Source: a bacterium | Lineage (GTDB): Bacteria > KSB1 > UBA2214 | Assembly (NCBI GenBank): GCA_029560815.1 | Contig: JAKQKF010000399.1 | Location: 1 to 10,807 of the forward strand | DNA: 10,807 nucleotides | Reading direction: 5' to 3' | In this document: in pieces, positions 1 through 6,326 of the stretch | How positions within the stretch are numbered: the first letter of the stretch is position 1 | Layout of the letters: each line of letters starts with the position of its first letter | Position numbers and translations under genes: made by a program | Notes under the pieces: model-generated | What the model was told of the DNA's origin: nothing | The model's database searches: none | Seen by the model: only the letters and a program-made list of their open reading frames with translations

Positions 1-408
1 ATGGATATCGTCGCCCTTGACCGAAATCTTGCTGAACATCGGAAAGGTGACTCCGAAATTGAGGGAGCAGAACTCCTTGATTTCGGCATCGGTGCCCGGC
101 TCCTGCTTCATGAAATTGTTGGCCGGAAAACCGAGAATGACCAGGCCGTTCTCCTTGTAGGTGGTGTAGAGCTTTTGCAAACCGTCGTATTGCTTGGTAA
201 AGCCGCACTTGCTGGCCACATTGACGAGCAGAACGACCTGGCCGCGGTACTTGTCCAGTTTGACCGGACTGCCATCGATATCGTTGACGGTGAATTCGTG
301 GATGGAAGCGGTCGAGACCGGCGCCACCGCTGGTTTTTTGTTGGAGGCCAGCAGCGCCAGGGCTGCGACAAGCAGCACGACGGTGGTGATGAGCACGATT
401 TTTGTCAT
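1..408 (-). CDS. Exported Cys-type glutathione peroxidase (3' end cut by window edge)
   Basis: Thiol peroxidase that reduces H2O2 and organic or lipid hydroperoxides; bacterial Cys members usually draw electrons from thioredoxin. The first 136 codons are present and the C-terminus lies beyond base 1. Residues 4-21 form a hydrophobic segment after a Lys, with no lipobox Cys, so an uncleaved anchor or signal peptide and a periplasmic location are likely. The peroxidatic site is NVASKCGFT with Cys68 (Cys, not Sec). The catalytic Gln lies in KQEPG (Gln102). The usual FPCNQF block reads FPANNF, so that Cys is missing, while Cys114 (KEFC) matches the resolving Cys of thioredoxin-dependent members. 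The Trp/Asn part of the active site is outside the window. GAGG lies 7 nt before the ATG at 408. The gene is divergent from the thioesterase. Confidence 0.93.
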   Translation of the reverse strand, partial: MTKIVLITTVVLLVAALALLASNKKPAVAPVSTASIHEFTVNDIDGSPVKLDKYRGQVVLLVNVASKCGFTKQYDGLQKLYTTYKENGLVILGFPANNFMKQEPGTDAEIKEFCSLNFGVTFPMFSKISVKGDDIH

Positions 409-705
409 ATTTTAACCTCGTTGAGTTAGTATTAACCTGTTTGCACTGAGTAATACAGTTTTTTCCGGCCGCTTATTCCGCCATCCCCGCTGTGCGCCGG
501 CCGCAGCGGCGCTTTTTACCTTGCATTTGGCCGGCTGAATGGGTAATTTTTTGGCCATCGCAGCGCATCCGCCCGATGAGGAGCAGCAGGAAACGGCCGC
601 CTGTCTGTTTCATCCCGGTACAGGGCGCTTTGGAGCGGGCTCCGGCGCAGCAGCAGGATGAAGACCACCCCGAATGGACCTTGATTTCAGGAGAGGGAAG
701 CTTGC
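409..705. other. Divergent intergenic region
   Basis: This stretch separates the divergent peroxidase and thioesterase starts and must hold both promoters. The part next to the peroxidase (about 409-465) is AT-rich compared with its surroundings. The rest is GC-rich, with several GGCCGG-type words. I see no convincing -35/-10 pair on either strand. The best plus-strand candidate, TTGCAT and TAATTT 17 nt apart near 521-549, matches the consensus poorly. No coding sequence or RNA gene is recognisable. Confidence 0.5.
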
Positions 706-1440
706 ATGTACAGCAAAGAATACAGTATGCGGATTTTCGAAACCAACCCGGACGGCCGGCTGGCGCCGGTCGCCCTTTTTGACTATTTGCAGGATATCGC
801 TTCGGAGCACGCGGTGCAGCTGGGATTCGGCCGGGATGACCTGATGAAGGAAAACCGGATGTGGGTCCTGTCGCGTATCTATGCGGAAATTTCGGAATGG
901 CCGGTCTGGCCGGAGGAACTCACCATTCAGACCTGGCACAAGGGGACGGAGAAGCTCTTCTCTTTCCGGGATTATCGTGTGCTGGGCGCGGACGGCCGGC
1001 AGATTGCCGCAGCCACTACCTCCTGGCTGACCATCGACCAGACCACCCGCCGGATCCAGCGGCCGGACGAAAACCTGCTGCGGGGCAACTCTGCAGACCT
1101 GGTGAACGCCCTGCCGCGTAACGCCGCCAAACTGGAACCAGTGGCGGAGACGGGCAGCCTTTCGCCGGCGTTCAAAGTCCGCTTCAGCGACCTCGACGTC
1201 AATATGCACACCAACAACGTCCGCTATCTCCAGTGGGCCCTTGACAGCTGCGATCCCGGTTTCCTCATGCGGTATCACGCCCGTGCTGTGGAGATCAATT
1301 TTCTGGCCGAATCGCGCTGCGGGGAAGAGATCGCCGTCCGCACAGCGGCGGCCGGGGAGGAGGGCGCGGTTGGATACGCCATTGTACGCCTCGCCGATAC
1401 CGCCGAACTTTGCCGCCTCCGGATTACCTGGGCAGAATAA
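706..1440 (+). CDS. Acyl-ACP thioesterase (FatA/bacterial type, double hotdog)
   Basis: Cytoplasmic enzyme that hydrolyses acyl-acyl carrier protein to release free fatty acid and ACP, ending chain elongation. The 244 residues are the normal length for bacterial members, which lack the plant transit peptide. Two hotdog repeats fit: residues 1 to about 125, with WVLSRIYAEI (53-62), FSFRDYRV (85-92) and SWLTIDQTTRR (106-116), and residues about 150-244. The second repeat holds the family signature DLDVNMHTNNVRYLQW (162-177) with Asp164, Asn166 and His168, and a downstream acidic position Glu202 in VEINFLAES. The start is set by AGGAGAGGG at 689-697, 8 nt before the ATG; homologues typically begin with a similar Y-x-K-E-Y segment. 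It is the only plus-strand gene, with no partner downstream. Acyl-chain preference cannot be read from the sequence. Confidence 0.93.
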   Translation: MYSKEYSMRIFETNPDGRLAPVALFDYLQDIASEHAVQLGFGRDDLMKENRMWVLSRIYAEISEWPVWPEELTIQTWHKGTEKLFSFRDYRVLGADGRQIAAATTSWLTIDQTTRRIQRPDENLLRGNSADLVNALPRNAAKLEPVAETGSLSPAFKVRFSDLDVNMHTNNVRYLQWALDSCDPGFLMRYHARAVEINFLAESRCGEEIAVRTAAAGEEGAVGYAIVRLADTAELCRLRITWAE

Positions 1441-1454
1441 GAGCCGCCTTCCCA

Positions 1455-1491
1455 TAAAAAAGGGTGAAAGCTTGGCTTCCAGCTTTCACCC
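1455..1491 (-). terminator. Rho-independent terminator of the sugar porter unit
   Basis: A perfect 11-bp stem, GGGTGAAAGCT (1462-1472) pairing with AGCTTTCACCC (1481-1491), encloses an 8-nt loop. Read on the minus strand the stem is followed at once by a run of seven T (1455-1461 is all A on plus). That makes a strong terminator for leftward transcription leaving the sugar porter, whose stop is about 145 nt upstream. Read on plus, the stem lies 21 nt after the thioesterase stop but is followed by GTATTCCCC, so it would be weak for that gene. Confidence 0.88.
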
Positions 1492-1635
1492 GTATTCCCC
1501 GATCGTCAACCCCTCTTCCCGTATTCTGCCGTGCCCGGCCGCTTTTTAAAGAGGCAGGAGCGCACCGGCGGGTTGACCGCCCGATCTCTTCTCAAACTTG
1601 CTCCCACCTGATGCCCGCAGCACCAATCCCATTCC

Positions 1636-3417
1636 TCACTTGCTGAAATGCGTCTCGATCTCCTCCAGGGTCTTGCCCTTGGTCTCGGGCAGGAAAAAGG
1701 CGACGGTGATGAAGTAGATCAGGGTGCAGCCCGCAAAAATGAAGAACATGGTCGAATAGCCGTGTTTACCCACCGTCGGCAGAAAGACCGCCGCGATGAA
1801 AGTGGAGACCGCCTGATTGAGCAACAGGGCGATGCTCATGCCGTTGGAGCGGATACGGGTCGGCATCAGTTCCGAGAGGGCCAGCCAGACGCAGATCCCC
1901 GGTCCCACGCCGAAAAAGGCGATGAAGACGAAGAGCAGGATCGCAATGGCCCAGCCGCGCTGGGCCGAGGGCACCGGCGTGATGAGGGCATTCTCGATCT
2001 TGAGGGGGGCGCTCTTGGCCGCGGTCAGGTCACCGAAGGGATTGCTGAAAAAGGCGACGGTCTTGTTGGCCGGCAGACTTGAGGCGCGGTCGATGGTGAT
2101 CGGCTTGGCCAGGGTATCGGTCGAGCGGATCACCTTGGTGGCGGTGCGGAAATCACCATAGGAGTAGATGATGATCAGGCTGTTCGGCTGGCCGGCGATG
2201 GCCGCGCCGGCCTCGCCTTTTCCGGCTAGCAGCCGCGCCGCTTCGGCGGGGTTGTAGCTCAGGGTCAGGCTCTGATCGGCGGCTACCTGCTGCTGGACCG
2301 CGGCGCCGGCGTCGAGGCGCCGGCGCTCGACCCCGTTAAAAAGCAGGGCGACGGCGATGAGGGAAGCAATAATGCCGGCCGTGCCGATCGAGAGCAGGAA
2401 TTTCCGTCCTTTTTTATCGACCAGCATGACGCCGACAATGGTGATGAGAAAATTCACCGCGGTGAGGATGACATAGCCCCAGTGGGCCGCGACATCGGAG
2501 AGGCCGGCCTGGATGAGGATGGTGGCGTTGTAGCCGATGATCGAGTTGATGCCGGTGGCCTGATTGCAGGCGAGGATGACGCAGGCGAGCAGGAAGGGGA
2601 TGACGTATTTGCGCTTGAGCAGGGATTCCTTGATCTTCGCGCTTGCAGCGGTGGCCGATTTCCGTTCCGCGGCCAGGCTCTCCTCCATCTCGCGCAGCTC
2701 GATGGCGGTTTGCTCCTCGCTGCGCGAACGCAGCAGGGCGGCGCGGGCCGCCTCCGTTTTGCCACGGCTGTAGAGCCAGCGCGGCGATTCGGCGACGATA
2801 AAGCCGCCGACGACGAAGAGGAGACCGGGGAGCAGCGAGATCCAGAAGATACCGCGCCAGGCGGCGTCCTTGGCGGCGAAGAGCCGGGCGGCATCGCCCA
2901 GGGCGGCGATCTTGTCCAGCCGGATGCTGTAATACATCGCGATCAGAGCCGCGGCCAGGATGCCCAGGGTCAGCAGCCACTGAAAGATGCCGGTCCCCTT
3001 GCCGCGCGACGAGGCGCTCAGGCACTCGGCCAGGTAGAGGGGGACGACCACGCCGATGAGGCCGGCGCTGATCCCCTGCAGCAGCCTCCCGAGCACGAGG
3101 GGCCCGTAGCCCTGGGCGAGGGCGATCGAGGGGATGCTGACTACGAAGAGCAGTCCGCTCAGGATCATCAGCTTTTTGCGCCCCATCCAGTCGGCGAGCA
3201 TACCGGCGAAGAGGGTGGAGATGACGCTGCCGAGGAGCACCGCGGCGACGATGAAGGAGAGCTGTCCGGCGTTCAGCTTGGAAGTGGCCTCCAGATAGGG
3301 CAGCGCCCCGGAGATGATGCCGACGTCGACTCCGTAGAGCAGTCCCCCCAGTCCCGCGACCAGAAGCAGGAAACGGTTATATCCCTTTTTTTCCGATGCA
3401 ACCGCTGTTGCCGCCAT
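1636..3417 (-). CDS. MFS sugar porter (XylE/GalP-like sugar/H+ symporter) with large TM9-TM10 loop insertion
   Basis: Inner-membrane carrier of the sugar porter family, probably importing a monosaccharide with protons. Twelve membrane segments fit. Family marks (numbered from the ATG at 3417) are DWMGRKK near 76-82, GRLLQGISAG near 110-119, PLYLAE near 126-131, AESPRWLYSRGK (209-220), DKKGRK near 334-339 and LPETKG (576-581). TM7 reads NQATGIN: the second Gln and the Asn of the XylE QQxxGIN sugar site are kept, the first Gln is Asn. TM10 keeps the substrate-stacking Trp in GPGICVW. At 593 residues it is over 100 longer than usual because of a soluble stretch at about 361-487 between TM9 and TM10. 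The ATG at 3417 has AAGGA 7 nt upstream. A TTG two codons earlier is possible but would abut the AAGGA. The sugar is unknown. Confidence 0.93.
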   Translation of the reverse strand: MAATAVASEKKGYNRFLLLVAGLGGLLYGVDVGIISGALPYLEATSKLNAGQLSFIVAAVLLGSVISTLFAGMLADWMGRKKLMILSGLLFVVSIPSIALAQGYGPLVLGRLLQGISAGLIGVVVPLYLAECLSASSRGKGTGIFQWLLTLGILAAALIAMYYSIRLDKIAALGDAARLFAAKDAAWRGIFWISLLPGLLFVVGGFIVAESPRWLYSRGKTEAARAALLRSRSEEQTAIELREMEESLAAERKSATAASAKIKESLLKRKYVIPFLLACVILACNQATGINSIIGYNATILIQAGLSDVAAHWGYVILTAVNFLITIVGVMLVDKKGRKFLLSIGTAGIIASLIAVALLFNGVERRRLDAGAAVQQQVAADQSLTLSYNPAEAARLLAGKGEAGAAIAGQPNSLIIIYSYGDFRTATKVIRSTDTLAKPITIDRASSLPANKTVAFFSNPFGDLTAAKSAPLKIENALITPVPSAQRGWAIAILLFVFIAFFGVGPGICVWLALSELMPTRIRSNGMSIALLLNQAVSTFIAAVFLPTVGKHGYSTMFFIFAGCTLIYFITVAFFLPETKGKTLEEIETHFSK

Positions 3418-3503
3418 TTTCAATCCTTTCCATTATGTCCATTCATGTTCTGCAGGGCCTCCGCGTCTGCTGGGGCACCGGCGAGAGCGCGGTTGTGGTG
3501 TCT

Positions 3504-4622
3504 CTATCCGGCGATCGCCTGCACCAGCTCCTTCATTTTCTTTTCGTGCTCCTCGATCGAAGCGACCAGCCTGAACTGGTTTTTGGCGCGGACGAGATTG
3601 TGCTCCGGATAGGCGATCTTGTAGTAGGTATCGCCGTTGAGATAGTCGCCCAGGAAGCGGATGCCCTGTTCGAAGGTGATCAGCTTGCCGCTGAAGGCGA
3701 GGTGATCGATTTCAGCAGGGTTGAGAAAAGCCCTGGCCACCGAGAGGTAGCCCTGAGCGAGGGCCTCGAACATGCCCATTTCCAAACCGACCCGGGTCAG
3801 GTCGGCCTCGTCCTCGGCCGCGGTGCAGGCGGAGCTGCGCACCATATCCCCGAAATCGTAGAGGGCGCTGCCCGGCATGACGGTGTCGAGATCGATGATG
3901 CAGAGGGCTTGCCCGGTAACATCGTCGAGGAGGATGTTATTGAGCTTGGTGTCGTTATGGGTGACGCGTTCGGGCACGGCGCCCTCGCGCATGAGATCGA
4001 CCAGCACAGGTGCGATATGGCGGCGCTGCAGGGCGAAATCGATCTCCTCCCTGCAGTGCTCGTCGCGTCCCGCCCGGTTCTCGCGCACCGCCTTTTCGAA
4101 ATCAGCGAAGCGGAGTGCCGTGTGGTGAAAATTGGGGATGGTCTCATGCAGCCGGCCGCCCGGCAGGTCGACCAGGGTCTGCTGGAAACGGGCGAAAGCG
4201 GCGGCGGTGAGGGAGGCCTGCTCGGGCGACTCGATGATGTCGCAGGTGTGGGTGCGCTCGACGAGGAGGGAGAGGCGCCAGCAGCCCCCCTCCTCGTCGA
4301 TGTGGCAGTAGCGGCCGCTGCGGGCGGGGAGGTACTCCAGCACCCGGCGGTGGATCTCATCCGCTCCGCTCTCCACCAGTTTCATGCGCTGGTGCTGCGT
4401 GACCCGCAGGATGTTCTCCATCAGCTGCTCCGGTTCCCTGAAGATGGCGGTGTTGATACGCTGCAGCACATAGCTGCGCCGCTCAGCCCCCTGGCGACAG
4501 TCGATGCGATAGGTATCGTTGATATGGCCCGACCCGAAGGGAGTGGCGGTGATCCATTCGCCATCGACAGCAAAGTGCCCGGCGATCTCCAGAAGTGAGG
4601 GTATTGACATTTTATCCTGCAT
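3504..4622 (-). CDS. NahK-like sugar 1-kinase (aminoglycoside phosphotransferase fold)
   Basis: Probable ATP-dependent cytoplasmic kinase related to bifidobacterial N-acetylhexosamine 1-kinase NahK, which phosphorylates GlcNAc/GalNAc at C1. Motifs, numbered from the ATG at 4622: nucleotide-binding loop GSGHINDTY (30-38), VLQRINTAIF (52-61), catalytic loop THNDTKLNN (221-229) with Asp224 as presumed base, metal-binding IDLDT (243-247) and DFGD (256-259). The 372 residues are near the length of NahK. The reading frame stays open to an ATG at 4682, but a promoter-like sequence at 4653-4682 argues for starting at 4622 (AGGA about 11 nt upstream) or 4610 (AGGA 4 nt upstream). The sugar porter starts 86 nt downstream, which supports an uptake-then-phosphorylation role. 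The family assignment is firm. The exact substrate is inferred, and another hexose or amino sugar is possible. Confidence 0.82.
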   Translation of the reverse strand: MQDKMSIPSLLEIAGHFAVDGEWITATPFGSGHINDTYRIDCRQGAERRSYVLQRINTAIFREPEQLMENILRVTQHQRMKLVESGADEIHRRVLEYLPARSGRYCHIDEEGGCWRLSLLVERTHTCDIIESPEQASLTAAAFARFQQTLVDLPGGRLHETIPNFHHTALRFADFEKAVRENRAGRDEHCREEIDFALQRRHIAPVLVDLMREGAVPERVTHNDTKLNNILLDDVTGQALCIIDLDTVMPGSALYDFGDMVRSSACTAAEDEADLTRVGLEMGMFEALAQGYLSVARAFLNPAEIDHLAFSGKLITFEQGIRFLGDYLNGDTYYKIAYPEHNLVRAKNQFRLVASIEEHEKKMKELVQAIAG

Positions 4623-4652
4623 GGAGGCGGAATTCCTTTCCTTTGGCAGGCC

Positions 4653-4682
4653 AATATAGGCATTCAAGGGTGTAAAAATCAA
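4653..4682 (-). promoter_or_regulatory. Candidate sigma70-type promoter for the kinase-sugar porter unit
   Basis: On the minus strand TTGATT (4682-4677) and TATATT (4658-4653) are separated by 18 nt. They match four of six and five of six consensus positions, and AT-rich DNA (AAATTTTGATT) lies just upstream. Expected transcription would begin near 4646, leaving about 24 nt before the kinase ATG at 4622. This is the clearest promoter-like pair I found and suggests the kinase and porter are transcribed apart from the upstream reductase. It assumes an E. coli-like sigma factor consensus. Confidence 0.55.
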
Positions 4683-4719
4683 TCAAAATTTGCATCTGGC
4701 CGGTTCGAGGCCGGGACTC

Positions 4720-4797
4720 ACCGTGCGATTTTCTCGCTCCCACCCGGACTCGTCCATCCGTCCTTCTTGGCCCTTCTGTAATTCTACCGTGCGATTT
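4720..4797 (-). repeat. 12-bp direct repeat covering the reductase C-terminal codons, in frame
   Basis: ACCGTGCGATTT occurs at 4786-4797, where on minus it forms the end of the reductase (EIAR then TAG), and again at 4720-4731, exactly 66 bp away. The second copy is in the same reading frame: after the TAG the frame runs 21 sense codons and ends EKIAR then TGA (4718-4720). The copies differ in the stop codon that follows. Confidence 0.75.
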
Positions 4798-5773
4798 CGT
4801 CGATCTCGCGCAGTTCCTCAGCGCTGAATTTGAGATTGTTCAGGGCGGCCAGGTTGTTCTCCAACTGGGCCACGCTGCTGGCCCCGATCAGGGCTGAGGT
4901 CATTTGCGGCAGGCGCAGCACCCAGGCGAGGGCCATCTGGGCCAGGGACTGGCCGCGGCGCTGCGCGAGCTCGTTGAGGCGCCGCACCTTCGCCAGGCTC
5001 TCCCCGGTGATATGCTCGGGCCGCAGAAAGCCGTGCGGCTTGCCGGCCCTTGAATTTTCGGGGATGCCCTGCAGATAGCGGTCGGTGAGCATCCCCTGGG
5101 CCAGGGGCGAAAAGGCGATGCAGCCGATGCCCTCTCTTTCGAGCACCTCCGTCAGACCCTCCTCGATCCAGCGCGTGAAGATGTTATATTTGGGCTGGTG
5201 GATAAGGCAGGGGGTGCCGAGGTCGCGCAGAATCGCGGCCGCTTGAGCGGTAATCTCCGCGGAATAGTTGGAGACTCCGGCATAAAGGGCCTTGCCGCTG
5301 CGCACCGCCTGGTCGAGGGCGCCCATGGTCTCCTCGAGCGGGGTGTCGGGATCAGGACGGTGGGAGTAGAAAATATCTACATAGGAAAGGCGCATGCGCT
5401 TGAGGCTCTGCTCGAGGCTGGAGAGCAGATATTTACGCGAGCCCCATTCGCCGTAAGGACCCGGCCACATCAGATAGCCGGCCTTGGTGGAGATGACCAG
5501 CTCGTCGCGATACGGACGGAGGTCGAGGGTGAGGATCTTGCCGAAATTCTCCTCGGCCGAGCCGAAGGGGGGACCGTAGTTGTTGGCGAGATCGAAGTGG
5601 GTGATGCCGAGGTCAAAGGCGCGGCGGACGATGGCGCGGCCGTTCTCGAACAGATCGACCCCGCCAAAGTTGTGCCACAACCCCAGCGAGATGAGGGGAA
5701 GTTTGAGTCCGTTGCGGCCGCAGCGGCGGTAGATGTCGGCGGCATAACGTTTTTCTTCAGGAAGATAGGCCAT
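4784..5773 (-). CDS. gpr: Aldo/keto reductase, YghZ/Gpr type (L-glyceraldehyde 3-phosphate reductase-like)
   Basis: Cytoplasmic NADPH-dependent aldehyde reductase. The E. coli relative YghZ (Gpr) reduces L-glyceraldehyde 3-phosphate and detoxifies methylglyoxal. The 329 residues form one TIM-barrel domain. The catalytic tetrad is Asp61 and Tyr66 (FDLANNY), Lys97 (STKAGY) and His138 (FYSHR). YghZ-type blocks are NYGPPFGSAEENFG (65-78), MWPGPYGEWGSRKY (102-115) and YVDIFYSHRPDPDTPLEET (131-149). Cofactor contacts include GVSNY (166-170), FSPLAQG (221-227) and IGAS (296-299). The start is set by GAGGAG 5 nt before the ATG. The protein stops about 17 residues short of E. coli YghZ (346), and in-frame sequence continues past the TAG. 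It lies 161 nt upstream of the NahK-like kinase, which fits a role in sugar metabolism. Its physiological substrate is not shown by the sequence. Confidence 0.93.
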   Translation of the reverse strand: MAYLPEEKRYAADIYRRCGRNGLKLPLISLGLWHNFGGVDLFENGRAIVRRAFDLGITHFDLANNYGPPFGSAEENFGKILTLDLRPYRDELVISTKAGYLMWPGPYGEWGSRKYLLSSLEQSLKRMRLSYVDIFYSHRPDPDTPLEETMGALDQAVRSGKALYAGVSNYSAEITAQAAAILRDLGTPCLIHQPKYNIFTRWIEEGLTEVLEREGIGCIAFSPLAQGMLTDRYLQGIPENSRAGKPHGFLRPEHITGESLAKVRRLNELAQRRGQSLAQMALAWVLRLPQMTSALIGASSVAQLENNLAALNNLKFSAEELREIDEIAR

Positions 5774-5872
5774 AGAAACTCCTCACTATTTGGTCGGTGA
5801 CTCCGGTTCGGCCGGGGAGATTCGCTGCCACGGGGTGGGAACAAGCCGCTCCGCCGACGGCGTCCGGTCCGG

Positions 5873-6262
5873 CTATCTTGGAATATATTTGGTGGTCATC
5901 TCTATCTGCATTTTATCACCCCGGCGGTCAAGGGTGTAATCGACTACCAGAAAGCGGTTATCGGCGAAAAGCTCTTGTTTGCGCCGCAGCAGAAACTGCA
6001 TCAGGGCCGAGATCTCCGGCTTTTTTTCGGCGGGGAGCTGCGCCAGCATCTCCTGCAGCGCTGCTTCCCGCCCCGCTTCGCTTTCGAGGGCGAGATTCCA
6101 GGCGAGGATGGCGTAGCTGATCGCCTCCTCCCGCGCCGCATAGCTCGCGCAATGCTTCAGCATCGGTTCAGCAAATTCGACAATGACGCGAGCGAGATCC
6201 GAGTCGGCCAGGCCGTAACGGGCGAATTTCTCCGCGGCTGCATCGTTCACTGGATCAGACAT
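5873..6262 (-). CDS. Unrecognised 129-residue protein
   Basis: I do not recognise a family. The protein looks soluble: no signal peptide or membrane segment is visible. Residues 1 to about 97 read as amphipathic helices rich in Ala, Glu and Leu, including FAEPMLKHC (30-38) and AISYAILAWNLAL (47-59). The end (FLVVDYTLDRR and MQIEMTTKYI, about 104-127) looks like a beta hairpin. There is one Cys (Cys38), so a metal site is unlikely. The start is well supported by GGAGG 5 nt before the ATG, and the steady coding character supports a real gene. It lies 64 nt after the helicase stop and 99 nt before the reductase start on the same strand, so co-transcription with either is possible. No function can be assigned. 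Confidence 0.75.
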   Translation of the reverse strand: MSDPVNDAAAEKFARYGLADSDLARVIVEFAEPMLKHCASYAAREEAISYAILAWNLALESEAGREAALQEMLAQLPAEKKPEISALMQFLLRRKQELFADNRFLVVDYTLDRRGDKMQIEMTTKYIPR

Positions 6263-6326
6263 TAAAACCTCCCTCTCTGCAGGGTCCGGGGCCGGCGGAA
6301 CAGACCACCACCTCTGTGTGCAGCGA

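Noticed and set aside
610..1455. A 281-codon minus-strand open frame opposite the thioesterase
   Set aside because: The plus strand encodes a clear acyl-ACP thioesterase with family motifs and a good ribosome binding site; the minus frame is its shadow.
1441..1500. The hairpin at 1462-1491 as the terminator of the thioesterase gene
   Set aside because: On the plus strand the stem is followed by GTATTCCCC rather than a T-run. The T-run exists only on the minus strand, so the site is assigned to leftward transcription, though some bidirectional effect is possible.
3396..4598. A 400-codon plus-strand open frame opposite the sugar kinase
   Set aside because: The minus strand has the conserved kinase motifs HNDTKLNN, IDLDT and DFGD; the plus translation has no family features.
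4695..4728. A tRNA T-arm-like hairpin, CCGG TTCGAGG CCGG, near 4700-4714 on the plus strand
   Set aside because: The loop resembles TTCRANN, but the stem pairs for only four base pairs. No matching acceptor stem, D-arm or anticodon arm lies about 60 nt upstream, so it is not a tRNA.
5795..5870. GC-rich inverted repeats between the small protein gene and the reductase
   Set aside because: Stems are only 4-6 bp with bulges and no T-run follows, so they do not support a terminator.
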